Below are positions 18,404 through 30,900 of a DNA stretch of 64,000 nt, piece after piece. Location: positions 124,001 through 188,000 of the forward strand of contig CAWFPP010000001.1 of NCBI GenBank assembly GCA_963817735.1, read 5' to 3'. How positions within the stretch are numbered: position 1 is the stretch's first letter; every line of letters starts with the position of its first letter. Position numbers and translations under genes: made by a program. This DNA comes from Bog-473 sp963817735. GTDB lineage: Bacteria > Actinomycetota > Acidimicrobiia > Acidimicrobiales > RAAP-2. The notes under the pieces are model-generated. The model saw only the letters and a list, made by a program, of their open reading frames with translations, did not search any database and was not told the origin of the DNA.

Positions 18404-18847
18404 GTGTCCATGACCGAGCTCCCGCGACCCGCCGACGTCCTGCCGCACCGCCCGCCCTTCCTGTTCGTCAGCGAGTTGACGGCGGTCGAGCCTGGCGTCT
18501 CCGCAGAGGGGCGCTGGGAGCTGACCGGTGACGAGCCGTTCTTCGGCGGCCACTTCCCCGGGCGGCCAACCCTCCCCGGGGTGCTGATGGTCGAGTCGAT
18601 CGCCCAACTGGGGGGCATCGCCGTGCTCCTCGACCCTCGCTATGCCGGCAAGCTGCCCCTGTTCGGCGGGATCGAGCGGGCGCGCTTTCGCCGCCAGGTC
18701 CTTCCAGGCGAGACCCTCGAGCTGCGGGTGACCATGGACCGGTTGTCCGCCCGGGCGGGAAAGGGGCATGGCCGGGCGTCGGTAGAAGGGCAGACCGCCT
18801 GCGAAGCTGATCTTCTCTTTGTCATCGTCGATGGGGGAGCGAACTGA
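18404..18847 (+). CDS. fabZ: 3-hydroxyacyl-[acyl-carrier-protein] dehydratase FabZ
   Basis: Hot-dog-fold dehydratase of fatty-acid elongation, removing water from 3-hydroxyacyl-ACP in the cytosol. 147 residues, family length. Catalytic residues are visible in GGHFPGRPTLPGVLMVES: histidine about H50 and glutamate about E64. LPHRPPFLFV near the N-terminus is the standard FabZ entry strand. GTG 18404 or ATG 18410 could start it. It follows the nuclease/S1 gene by 10 bp and its stop overlaps the xthA start (TGATG), so it sits in a tight operon. Confidence 0.92.
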   Translation: MSMTELPRPADVLPHRPPFLFVSELTAVEPGVSAEGRWELTGDEPFFGGHFPGRPTLPGVLMVESIAQLGGIAVLLDPRYAGKLPLFGGIERARFRRQVLPGETLELRVTMDRLSARAGKGHGRASVEGQTACEADLLFVIVDGGAN

Positions 18848-19617
18848 TGCGTCTGGCGACGTGGAACGTGAACTCGCTGACAGCCCGCCTGCCACGGGTC
18901 GTCGAATGGCTCGAGCAGCAGCAACCCGACGTGCTCTGCATGCAGGAGACCAAGCAGGCCGACGACAAGTTCCCCGAGGAGGCGTTCGCTGAGCTGGGCT
19001 ACGAGTCCGCCCACTACGGCGACGGGCGCTGGAACGGCGTGGCCATCATCAGCAGGGTGGGCCTCGCCGGAGTCACCCGCGGCTTCGGCACGTCGGACGA
19101 CGAGGCCGGCCGGCGGATCGTGTCGGGGGAATGCGCGGGGACGCGGGTCTTCTCGGTCTACGTCCCCAACGGGCGCGCCCTCGACAACGAGTTCTACCAA
19201 GTCAAGTTGGCCTGGCTGGCCCGGTTGCGTGCCACGCTCGATCAGACCTGCCCGCCGGGCTCCTCGGTCGCCGTGTGCGGTGACTTCAACGTGGCACCCG
19301 ACGACGGGGACGTGTGGGACCCGGCTGCCTTCGTCGGCGCCACGCACGTGAGCGTGCCTGAGCGTAAGGCTTTACAAAAGGTTGAGGCTTGGGGCCTCGA
19401 TGATGTGTTCCGGCGCTTCAACGACCCCGGCACCTTCACGTGGTGGGACTATCGCGCCGGGGACTTCCACCAGGGACGGGGACTGCGCATCGATCTCGTC
19501 CTCGTCAGCGACGACTTGGTGCAGCGGGCCTTGGGTGCCTTCCGGGATCGCGACGCACGAAAGGGGCAGAAACCCTCCGACCACGCGCCAGTTGTCGTCG
19601 ACTTCGCGGCGTCCTGA
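18847..19617 (+). CDS. xthA: Exodeoxyribonuclease III
   Basis: AP endonuclease/3'-5' exonuclease of base-excision repair (endonuclease/exonuclease/phosphatase family), 256 residues, intact. Active-site residues: N7 in TWNVNSLTARL, E34 in MQETK, the YVPNGR segment, GDFNVAPDD and the terminal SDHAP. The start ATG 18847 overlaps the fabZ stop. A degenerate partial second copy lies at 35733-36240 on the same strand, beyond the prepilin island, so this gene marks the left boundary of that island. Confidence 0.94.
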   Translation: MRLATWNVNSLTARLPRVVEWLEQQQPDVLCMQETKQADDKFPEEAFAELGYESAHYGDGRWNGVAIISRVGLAGVTRGFGTSDDEAGRRIVSGECAGTRVFSVYVPNGRALDNEFYQVKLAWLARLRATLDQTCPPGSSVAVCGDFNVAPDDGDVWDPAAFVGATHVSVPERKALQKVEAWGLDDVFRRFNDPGTFTWWDYRAGDFHQGRGLRIDLVLVSDDLVQRALGAFRDRDARKGQKPSDHAPVVVDFAAS

Positions 19618-19917
19618 GGCGGCGCCAGCCACCGAATTGGTTAGAAGTTGTTAATCAAGCATCGCTCGGAAACGGCCGAGAGATACGAGAGTGGTTGATG
19701 CGGCAGGCGACGTGAAGCCCCCACTGAGCAGGACTTCTTCATGGGGGGTGTGCGAGGCGCAGGCGGAGCGGAAGTTCCTCCAGCGTCCTGTCGCCGGAAG
19801 TAGCGAGGGGTGATGCTCCTCTCCACCTGGGCTTTTGGAGTAAATTAACCGGGCTTCACCGGGGTTGCGAACCGGTAGAGCACGGCGGAGGCGGTTCTTC
19901 TCACGGGAGTGTGAGAT
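19618..19917. other. Leader region of the prepilin island
   Basis: 300 bp between xthA and the first prepilin with no convincing gene. It is less GC-rich than its surroundings (for example 19640-19665 and 19838-19850) and holds several short inverted repeats: CTCGG/CCGAG at 19671-19686 and ACCGG/CCGGT around 19858-19877. It probably contains the island promoter and a structured leader. I tested it for the c-di-GMP (GEMM-I) riboswitch and could not support that call. Confidence 0.45.
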
Positions 19918-21960
19918 TTGGCGAAGTGGCGTATTGGCGAAGCTGCACCCTTGGGTAACGGGGCAAACCCGTACCCCACGCGTGCTCGCGCCCGTCGGGC
20001 GCCGTTCCGCACTGCGGAGATCGCGAATGCCGCGCCGACTTCTTCGGACCGCTCGTCGAGTGCCGGGTTCACGCTCATCGAGCTCGTGATCGTCGATCGG
20101 CGTCATGCCCCTCGTCATCGGTGCCCTCGCCGTCGGGATCCTCTCCGTCTTTTCTCTGCAGTCGACCGTGTCCAACCGGCTCACCGACTCCGGCGACGCT
20201 CAGGTGATCGCTGTGAACTACCAGAACGACGTCCAGAGCGCGGCGATGATCACGACCTCGAACGCGCCTTCAAACGTGCCCTCGACCTCGTCCGCCGCGA
20301 CGTGCGGTTCCGGCTTTCAGGTCATGGGGCTCTACTTCGGGAACGGGAATGTGGTCTCCTATTCCGCTGTCGCGGCCGGCAGCGGGGGCACGGTCAACCT
20401 CTTCCGGAACGTCTGCAACGGGGACACCCAGACGAGTTCGGAGGTCATGGCGAACGACGTCCCTTCGTCCATGCTCACTTCCGGAGGCGACACCCTGGCA
20501 GGCGTGATCCTCACGGCCAACTCCACCTCTATCACGATCAGTAGTGGCGGCAGCTTCACGGGCGTATCGAACGGGCAGTACCTCTCGGGCGAGAACGTGG
20601 TTCCGGGTACGTACGTCCTGAGCGGGGGCGGCACACCCACGCTCACACTCAACCAGTCGCCTGTTGCCACCACGATCACAGAAAGCGTGAGCTTCCCACC
20701 CGTCGCGATCTTGTGCACAACGACGGGTGCTGCCTGTGCGCCTGTCGCCACCTACCAATGCGCCCGCATATCAGAGCGAATGGGTCACGACCCTCGGCAT
20801 CACCAAGGTCACACTCCAGACGACGGAGCCCGAGAGCAACTACACATACCAATTGGTAGGGGTCCCGGTCGCGTCCTCAAACTCGACGAGCTTGGCTCAA
20901 ACTACGATCCCGTCGACGGGGTGCGGCTTCGCAACGAACGACCCTCAGTCGACCTACGCACGAACGTTGTGCTTCGTGAATTTCGCGCCTTGGAACACCC
21001 AGACGGGAGCGTCCTCGCTGCCTAACTACTGCTCCAGCGGATATCTTGCGATGTCGGCCGGGGTGACTGGCACCCCCTTCACCCTGGACTTCTGCATGCA
21101 GGTCGCCGCAACCAACAGCAACGGGCCGATCACGGGGCAAACGAGTTCAGGGGAGACCATAGCCAACGTGATCCTTACGGCGGGCTCCTCCTCCGTGACG
21201 ATCAGCGGTGGCGGGAACTTCCCTGGCAATTCGAACGGGCAGTACCTCTCGGGCAACAACGTGGTACCCAACACCACGTCGTGAGTGGGCAGGGCACGAA
21301 CACGCTGACGCTCAATCAGTCGCCTATTGCCACAACCGTCACCGAGAGCGTGGGCTTTTCGGCCTGCGGTGTGGCACCCAGGACAGGTTACAACGACCTC
21401 ACCGCAGTTCCTCTCCCGACCTATTCGTGTCCACCGGGCAGCGAGGCGTACCTCGGGAACAACGGCTTCTAACCGGAGTGCCGGGCGACCCGGCGCTCTA
21501 CGAGGTCGACGAACCTCGACGGCCACCGTGAACATCACCGCATCGAGCTGCTGAGCTCGAGCGGCGCCACCGCCACGAACTGGGAGCTCGTGACCGGTGA
21601 CGCCGAATCGACCGACGATGGTGAGTCGATCACGTGGACCTCCAACGAGGACCTGAACCTGCTTTACGACTCCCGGTTGTGCCCCCCCCCGGCGTTCAGG
21701 TTTTGCCCGTTTCGCCCGTTGGCAACGCCTGCATGAGCTTCGGGCCTTCGACGGTCTCTCCGCCTGATTACAACACCACCTATCTGAAAAACGTCGGTAC
21801 CACGACGGTCAGTGCTCGAGCCCAACGACGTACGAGGGGGTGCCCTACAACGGGGTGGACCGACACGGGTACTCCCATGCTCGAGGCCCAGACACCGAGT
21901 TCGCTGACGGTGACATGGTCGGCATTGGGTTGCAAGCGATGTCCTGGGAGTGCTGCTGCC
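19918..21960 (+). CDS. Type IV prepilin-like protein 1 (multiply frameshifted)
   Basis: The N-terminal part carries a class III signal peptide: SSSAG then FTLIELVIV, with Phe at +1 and Glu at +5. One base later in the next frame the hydrophobic helix continues as IGVMPLVIGALAVGILSVFS and then STVSNRLTDSGDAQ. So the true product is a prepilin broken at about 20094. Further one-base frame changes lie near 20745, 21283, 21475 and 21530. The body has a duplicated segment, NGQYLSGENVVPGTYVLSG/TLTLNQSPVATTITESV near 20570-20690 and again near 21235-21350, suggesting internal repeats. The start is uncertain (TTG 19918 gives a leader of about 45 residues); the 3' end is placed just before ATG 21961. 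Resembles PilW/GspJ-like minor pilins in position and motif. Function inferred: a minor pilin of a type IV pilus. Confidence 0.6.
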
Positions 21961-24900
21961 ATGGAGCCGGCAACTGACCAAACGAGCGACGACCCGGTAC
22001 CGCCCAAGAGCGGGCGACGCTCGGAGGCCGGCGACACCCTTGTGGAGATCCTGATCGCCCTTACGGTGCTCGGCGTCGCGGCCACCCGATCCTCTTGGCG
22101 TTCGCGACGAGCATCTCGGGCTCGTCGGCCCACCGCAACTCCGTGACCATGGACACCATGTTGAGGACGGCCGCCGCCGAGGTGACGTCGGCAATACAGC
22201 AGCAGTCGATGACGGACTTCGTGAACTGTTCAGGGGCCTACGTGCTGACTACCACGCCGGGGTGGATCGTCCTCCCGAACAACCCGGCGCCGGCTGTTCA
22301 GTACACGGCCAGCATCACGGGAGTCGCGTACTGGGACACCAGTACGGGCCTGCCGCAGCCGCAGTTCACGAGCCCCACGGCGCCGACAGACGCCGGGTGT
22401 CCATCCGGCGTCAGTTCGAGCGTGCCAGGGCCGCAACAACTGACGATCACGGTGACACCCTCCGGGGGTGGTGCGAGCCAGACCATCACGACGGTCGTCC
22501 AAGACCCCGCCGCCCCGACGCCGCCTTCGGGCTGCGTCAATGCTCAAGGACAGCCGACAACGGCCACGCAACTGGTCTGGGTGCAAGAGCCCGCAAACGG
22601 GACGGCCGGGTCCGCCCTCTACCCGCCACCGACGCTTTCGCTCGAGGACGCCAGTGGCTGTGTCGAAACGAACGATGCCTCGGCGGTCCACCTGGCGATC
22701 GACTCCTACACTCCACCGCCTAATTCCGGGTTGTCTGCGGGAACCCTGAACAACTGCACTCCCAACCTCGGCCCGGGCGAGACGAGATCCAGACTGCAGC
22801 CTCAACACTCCAGGGACCTACACCCTCATGGCACAGCACGACGGACGGCCTGACGTCGCCGCCGAGCAACCCGTTCGTCATCAGCCTGGGTTTCCCGACG
22901 AAGTTCGCCTTCCAGATGGAGCCGGGTAACGGACTAGGTGGCCCTCCGCCTAGCACGAAACCCACGGTGTGGATCGAGGACTCCTCAGGCACCGTATCCG
23001 GGAGACAGCACCCGGTGACACTCGCCATCGGGATCAACCCCGGCCACGGAACGCTGAACGGTCACCGTCCCGGCCGTCAACGGCGTCGCCAAAATCACGG
23101 CTGCAAGATCGACAAGGCCGGCACCGGGTACACGCTGGCCGCGACCGATCGGGCGACGGCCTGACAACGCACAACGTAGCAACCCGTTCGACATCACCGT
23201 CGGTCAGGCCGACCAGCTCGCGTTCACGACGTCTCCCGGGAGCAGGGTGACGGGGGACAAGTTCGGGACGCAGCCCCTCGTGACAATCCAGGACCTCGGC
23301 GGGAACACCGACGGCGCACCCCAGCACGTGTCGCTGACCATCGCCACCAACCCCAGGGGTGGAATCCTCTCCGGATGCACGGAGACCACGACTGCCGGCG
23401 TGGCCAGTTCACTGGCTGTCCCATCAACAAGCCAGGCAACGGCTACACCCTCGAGGCCAAGGAAGGACACTACAGCCCGCCTTCAGCAGCCCGTTCAACA
23501 TTTCTGCGCCGGTGCTGACCTCCTTCTCCGTCGTCCCGTCCACGGGGACCCAGACGGCCGGATCGGCCTTCAGCGTGACCATCACCGCGCTGGATCAGTC
23601 CGGGTACACATTCCCGGGGCTCATCGGTCCCCAGGCCATCGTCTTCAGCGGCCCCGCCAACTCTCCCAACGGGACAACCCCGGTCTATCCGTCGCCGGTC
23701 AACTTCACCAGCGGCATCGCCACGGCCACCAACGGCGTCAAGCTGTCCAACGCCCAGACGACCAACCTCACAGCGACGCTGACACGGCACAGGGGCGGGT
23801 CACGGGGACCTCGACCAACCTCACAGTGAGCCCCACGGCAAAAACGTTCACCGTCTCCGGCTTCCCCAACACGGCCGTGGCCGGAACGGCCGGCAGTGTC
23901 ACCGTCACCGCCGATGACGCGTACGGCAACGTCGCCAGCGGCTACAGGGGTACCGTCAAGTTCAGCAGCAGCGACTCCAAGGCCATCCTGCCTGCCAACT
24001 ACACCTTCACTCCGGCGAACGCCGGGGCCCACCTTCACCAACGGGGTGACGCTCAACACCGCGGGCACCCAGTCGGTCACGGCCACTAACACGGCCACTG
24101 CCCCATCACCGGCACCCAGAGCGGCATCACGGTGACCAAGGCGTCACCGACCATCGGCACCAGCCTGTCGGCGGGGACCATCAACCTAGGCGCCACTGCC
24201 CACGACAGCTCGACCCTCACCGGTCTCGTGAATTCGACCGGGGCCGGGACCGTCGCCTACAGCTACTACACCAACAACACCTGCACGCCGAAGCCGTGAA
24301 CGTGGCCCCGGTGACAGTGTCGACCAGCGGCGCGGTGCCCAACTCGGCCGCGTCACCTTCAACACCGTCGGCACCTACTACTGGCAGGCGGTCTACAGCG
24401 GCGACGCCAACAACAACGGCGCCTCGAGCCCGTGCACGGCGGGGAACAACGAGCAGCTGACCGTGAACAAGACCTCGCCCACGATCGCGACCACGCTGTC
24501 CGTGTCGAGTATCGCCATGGGCGCCACGGCCAACGACAGCTCGGCCATCACCGGAGCGGTCAACTCGTCGGGATCACCGGCGTCACCTACAGCTACTACA
24601 CGAACAACACCTGCACGGCCAACCAGGTCTCCGTGAACACAGTAACGGTGCCGACCAACGGCAACGTGCCCAACTCCAACACGGTGACCTTCAACAACGT
24701 CGGGACCTACTACTGGCAGGCCGACTACAGCGGCGACGCCAACAACAACGGCGCCTCCAGCCCGTGCACAGCGGGGAACAACGAACAGCTGACGGTGAAC
24801 AAGGCGTCGCCGAGGATCAGGACATCGCTGTCGGCGAGCTCCATCATCGCCGGTACACCGCCCATGACAGCTCGACCATCACCGGGCCGGGCACCTCGAC

Positions 24901-27900
24901 GGGGACCAGGACGGTGGCCTACAGCTACTACACGAACAACACCTGCACGGCGAAGGCCGTGGCGGTGGGATCGGTGACAGTGCCGACCAGCGGCACGGTG
25001 CCCAACTCGCCCGCGGCCACCCTCGGCAGCGTCGGGACCTACTACTGGCAGGCGGTCTACAGCGGCGACGCCAACAACAACGGCGCCTCGAGCCCCTGCA
25101 CGTTCGGGAACAACGAGCAGCTCACGGTCACCAAGGCGTCGCCGACGATCGCCACACGCTGTCGTCGGGCTCGATCCTGGCCGGCACCACGGCGTATGAC
25201 ACCTCGACGCTGAGTGGGGCCGGAAACTCGACGGGGGCCGGGACGGTCACCTACAGCTACTACACCAACAACACCTGCACGACAGGCCACGTCACCGTGG
25301 GCGCGGTGACGGTGCCGACCAGCGGAGCCGTGCCCAACTCGAGCACCGTCACCTTCAACAGCGTCAACACCTACTACTGGCAGGCGGTCTACAGCGGCGA
25401 CGCCAACAACAACGGTGCGACGAGCCCGTGCACGGCGACGAACAACGAGCAGCTCACGGTGGCCAAGGGCGCGCCCAGCATCAGTACCACCCTGTCGTCG
25501 GCCTCCATCACGTCGGCCAGACGGCCCACGACACGTCGACGCTGAGTGGAGCCGGGAACTCGACGGGCACCGCGACCGTCGTCTACAGCTACTACACGAA
25601 CAACACCTGCACGACCGGTGCGGTGGCGGTCAACACGGTGACGGTGCCGACGAGCGGCACCGTGCCAATTCCAGCACGGTCACCTTCAACAGCGCGGGCA
25701 CCTACTACTGGCAGGCGGTCTACAGCGGCGACGCCAACAACAACGGGGCGACGAGCCCGTGCACGGCGACGAACAACGAGCAGCTGATAGTGAACAAGAC
25801 CTCGCCCACGATCGCGACCACGCTGTCGGCGACGAGTATCGCAATGGGCGCCACGGCCCACGACAGCTCGACCATCACCGGGCTGGTGAACTCATCGGGG
25901 ACGGGGACGGTCACCTACAGCTACTACACCAACAACACCTGCACGGCGAACCCGGTAACCGTGAACACGGTGACGGTGGCGACGAATGGCACGGTGCCCA
26001 ACTCGAGCACGGTCACCTTCAACAACGCCGGGAGCTACTACTGGCAGGCCGTCTACACCGGCGACGCCAACAACAACGGCGCCTCGAGCCCGTGCACGGC
26101 GACGAGCAACGAGCTGCTGACGGTGAACAAGGCGTCGCCCGGCATCACCACGACCCTGTCGGCGGGCTCGATTGTGGCCGGTACTACCGCCCACGACAGC
26201 TCGACCATCACCGGGCTGGTGAATTCGACGGGGACGGGACGGTCACCTACAGCTACTACACCAACAACACCTGCACGGCGAACGCGGTCGTCGTGGGCAC
26301 GGTCACGGTGCCGACCAGCGGCACGGTGCCCAACTCGCCCGCGGCCACCCTCGGCAGCGTCGGGACCTACTACTGGCAGGCGGTCTACAGCGGCGACGCC
26401 AACAACAACGGCGCCTCGAGCCCCTGCACGTTCGGGAACAACGAGCAGCTCACGGTCACCAAGGCGTCGCCGACGATCGCCACCACGCTGTCGTCGGGCT
26501 CGATCCTGGCCGGCACCACGGCGTATGACACCTCGACGCTGAGTGGGGCGGGAAACTCGACGGGGGCCGGGACGGTCACCTACAGCTACTACACCAACAA
26601 CACCTGCACGGCAGGCCACGTCACCGTGGGCGCGGTGACGGTGCCGACGAGCGGAGCCGTGCCCAACTCGAGCACCGTCACCTTCAACAGCGTCAACACC
26701 TACTACTGGCAGGCGGTCTACAGCGGCGACGCCAACAACAACGGTGCGACGAGCCCGTGCACGGCGACGAACAACGAGCAGCTCACGGTGGCCAAGGGCG
26801 CCCGACACTGACGGCGACCGGCCCGGGGACCGGCACGGCTGGCACGGCCATCGCGACGACGAACATCTCCTCGGTTCTTGCGGCGTCGTCGGGCGCGAAC
26901 GCCACCGGCACCATCACCTTCAAGGTCTTCGGCCCCAGGCCACGGCCCCGACCACCTGCACCACCGGGGGCACGACGGTGGGCACGGCCACGGTCACGGG
27001 CAACGCCACCTACAACCCGTCGGCCGGCTACACGCCGACAGCGATCGGTGACTACTGGTGGTACGCCTCCTACGGCGGCGACGCCAACAACAACACGGCG
27101 ACCTCGACCTGTGGCTCGACGATGTCCGAGACGGTGGTGGGCCAGGCCACCCCGACGATCACGGCGACCGGCCCGGGGACGGCCACGATCGGGACCGCCA
27201 TCCGACGACGAACATCTCCTCGGTTCTTGCGGCGTCGTCGGGCGCGAACGCCACCGGCACCATAACCTTCACCGTGTTCGGGCCCCAGCCACGGCCCCGA
27301 CCACCTGCACCACCGGTGGCACGACGGTGGGGACCGGGACCACGGTCACCGGCAACGCCACCTACCACCCGTCGGCCGGCTACACGCCGACAGCGGCCGG
27401 TGACTACTGGTGGTACGCCTCTACGGCGGCGACGCCAACAACGGGACGGCGACCTCGACCTGTGGCTCGACGATGTCCGAGACGACGGTGGCCAAGTTCG
27501 CCCCGACGCTGTCGGCGACCGGCCCGGGAACGGGCACGATCGGGACGGCCATCGCGACGACGAACATCTCCTCGGTTCTGGCGGGCGGCACCACCGCCCC
27601 GGCGGTGACCGGCACCATCACCATCACCGTCTTGGGCCCCAGGCCACGGCCCCGACCACCTGACCTCCGGGGGCACGACGGTCGGCACGGCCACGGTCGC
27701 GGGCAACGCCACCTACAACCCGTCGGCCGGCTACACGCCGACGGGTGCGGGTGACTACTGGTGGTACGCCTCTTATGGCGGCGACGCCAACAACAACACG
27801 GCGACCTCGACCTGTGGCTCGACGATGTCCGAGACGACGGTGACCAAGTTCGCCCCGACGCTGACGGCGACCGGCCCGGGGACCGGTACGGCCGGGACGC

Positions 27901-30900
27901 CATCGCGGCGAGCTCCATCAACTCGGTGTCGCGGGCGGCACCACCGCCCCGGCGGTGACCGGCACCGTCACCCTCAAGGTCTTCGGGCCCCAGGCCACGG
28001 CCCCGACCACCTGCACCACCGGGGGCACGACGGTGGGCACGGGGCCACGGTCGCGGGCAACGCCACCTACAACCAGTTCGGCGGGCTACACGCCGACAGC
28101 GGCCGGTGACTACTGGTGGTACGCCTCCTACGGCGGCGACGCCAACAACAACACGGCGACATCGACCTGTGGCTCGACGATGTCCGAGACGATGGTGGCC
28201 AAGGCCGCCCCGACGGTGACGGCGACCGGCCCGGGGACCGGCACCGCCGGGACCGCGATCACGACGGCCAACATCTCCTCGGCGCTCGCGGCGTCCTCGG
28301 GCGCGAACGCCACCGGCACCATCACCTTCAAGGTCTTCGGGCCCCAGGCCAGGGCCCCGACCACCTGCACCACCGGGGGCACGACGGTGGGCACGGCAAC
28401 GGTCACGGGCAACGCGACCTACACCCGTCGGCCGGCTACACGCCGGGCGCGGCCGGTGACTACTGGTGGTACGCCTCCTACGGCGGCGACGCCAACAACA
28501 CGACGGCGACCTCGACCTGTGGCTCGACGATGTCCGAGACACGGTGGGCCAGGCCCCCCGACGATCACGGCGACCAGCCCGGGGACCGGCACCGCTGGCA
28601 CGGCCATCGCGGCGAGCTCCATCAACTCGGTGCTCGCGGGGGGCACCACCGCCCCGGCGGTGAGCGGCACCATCACCATCACGGTCTTCGGCCCCCAGGC
28701 CACGGCCCCGACGACCTGCACATCCGGGGGCACGACCGTCGGCACGGCCACGGTCGCGGGCAACGCCACCTATCACCCGTCGGCCGGCTACACGCCGAGC
28801 GCACCGGTGACTACTGGTGGTACGCCTCCTACGGCGGCGACGCCAACAACAGCACGGCGACCTCGACCTGCGGCTCGGCGATGTCCGAGACGACGTGGGC
28901 CAGGCCGCCCCGACGCTCGGCGACCGGCCCGGGGACGGGCACGATCGGGACGGCCATCGCAGCGAGCTCGATCGACTCGGCGCTGGCGGGTCCTCGGGCG
29001 CGAACGCACCGGCACGATCACCTTCACGGTCTTCGGCCCCAGGCCAGCGCCCCGACCACCTGCACCAGCGGGGGCACGACGGTCGGCACGCACGGTCGCC
29101 GGCAACGCCACCTACCACCCGGCGGCGGCTACACACCGACCGGCAGGAACTACTGGTGGTACGCCTCCTACGGCGGCGACGCCAACAACAACACGGCGAC
29201 CCGACCTGCGGCTCGGCGATGTCCGAGACCGCGGTTGCCAAGACCTCCCCCGACGCTCACGGCCGTCGGTCCGGCGACCGGCACCACGGGCACGGCCATG
29301 GTCGACTAGCTCGATCAGCTCGGCACGCTGACCGGCGCTTACATGGGGTCAACGCCACCGGAACGATCGCCTTCATGGTCTTCGGCCCGCGCAGGTCACG
29401 GCCCCGACGAGCTGCTCGAGCCGGGCGGGACGACGGTCGGGCATCGGCGACAGTGAGCGGCAACACCACCTACAACCCGTCCAGTGGGCTACACCCCGAG
29501 TGCGCCAGGCAACTACTGCTGGTACGCCTCGAGCTACGGCGGAGACTCGAACAACAACACCGCCGCGAGCACCTGCGGCTCGGCCATGTGGGTGACGGTC
29601 GTTGCCAAGGCCATCACCGACGCTGACGGCGAGCGGGCCGACGACCGGCGCCACCGGCACGGCCATCGCGCCACGCTCGATCAGCTCGGTGCTAGGCGGC
29701 GCCTCGGGAATCGAACGCCGCGGCGATCACCTTCACGGTCTTCGGCCCCAGGCCACGCGCCCCGACCAGCTGCACAGCGGGGGCACCACCGTCGGGACGG
29801 CGACACGTGCGCGGGCAACGGCACCTACCACTCGTCGGCGGGCTACACCCCGACCGCGGCCGGCGACTACTGGTGGTACGCCTCCTACGGCGGTGACACG
29901 AACAACAACACCGCCCCACGACCTGTGGCTCGGGCATGTCCGAGACCGTCGTCGCCAAGGTCATCCCCGACGGTGACAGCCACCGGCCCTCGGCGTCCGG
30001 CACGATCGACACCGCCATACGCGACGACCGCGATCACCTCGACCCTCGCGCCGCCAGCTCCGGCCTCGAACGCGAGCGGGACGATCACCTTCAAGGTCTT
30101 CGGCCCCCAGCGACGCGCCCCCACGACCTGCACGACCGGTAGGACCACCGTCGGCCCGGACCACCGTCTCGGGCAACGCCACCTACAACCCGACGGCCGG
30201 CTTCACCCCGACACGCGACGGCGACTACTGGTGGTACGCCTCCTACGGCGGCGACTCCAACAACAACACCGCTCGCCGCACCTGTGGCTCGGGACATGTC
30301 CGAGACCATGGTCGCCAAGCGCCACGCCGACGCGTCACCACCTCCGGCCCAGCGACTGGGAGCGCCGGCACCGCCATCGCGCCGGCTCAGTTCAACTCGG
30401 CGCTCGCGTGACCCGCATCGGCGTTTCGAGCCCGACGGGCACGATCACCTTCACGGTCTTCGGCCCGCAGGCCACCGCTCCCACCACCTGCACCAGCGGC
30501 GGCACCACCGTCGGCACGGCCACCGTGACCGGCAACAGCACCTACAACCCGACCGCCGGCTTTAACCCGACGACCGCCGGCGACTACTGGTGGTACGCCT
30601 CCTACGGCGGCGACACCAACAACAATACGGCCCCTCCACCTGTGGCTCGGGCATGTCCGAGACCGTCGGTAGCCAAGGCCTCACCGACCCTCACCGCGGC
30701 CGGCCCGGGAACTGGCACCGCCGGCACGGCGATCACCGCCTGGTCGGTCAGCTCGGCGCTCGCCGGCGCACGTCCGGCGCCAACGCGACCGGCACGATCA
30801 CCTTCAAGGTCTTCGGCCCCCAGGCAAGCGCGCCCACCACCTGCACCTCGCGGAGGCACCACGGTCGGCACCGGCTGACCGTCGTCGGGCAACGGCACCT

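Noticed and set aside
16456..18618. Minus-strand frame with GLLGRGLLGRG repeats resembling a membrane or glycine-rich protein
   Set aside because: It is the complement of the AKKAP-coding 15-bp repeats in the nuclease/S1 gene. Codon bias and motifs support only the plus strand.
19640..20000. Possible c-di-GMP (GEMM-I) riboswitch ahead of the prepilin genes, prompted by GGGGCAAACCCG near 19956
   Set aside because: Only one of the conserved blocks is present. The GACGCAAAGCC block does not follow, and the CCGGGTTGCCG-like piece near 19858 lies on the wrong side. A covariance-model scan (RF01051) would settle it; a hit above threshold would reverse this rejection.
27421..29241. 606-codon minus-strand frame inside the repeat array
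   Set aside because: Complement of type B repeats. Translation is Arg/Ser/Val shadow sequence; the plus strand encodes the conserved Ig-like consensus.
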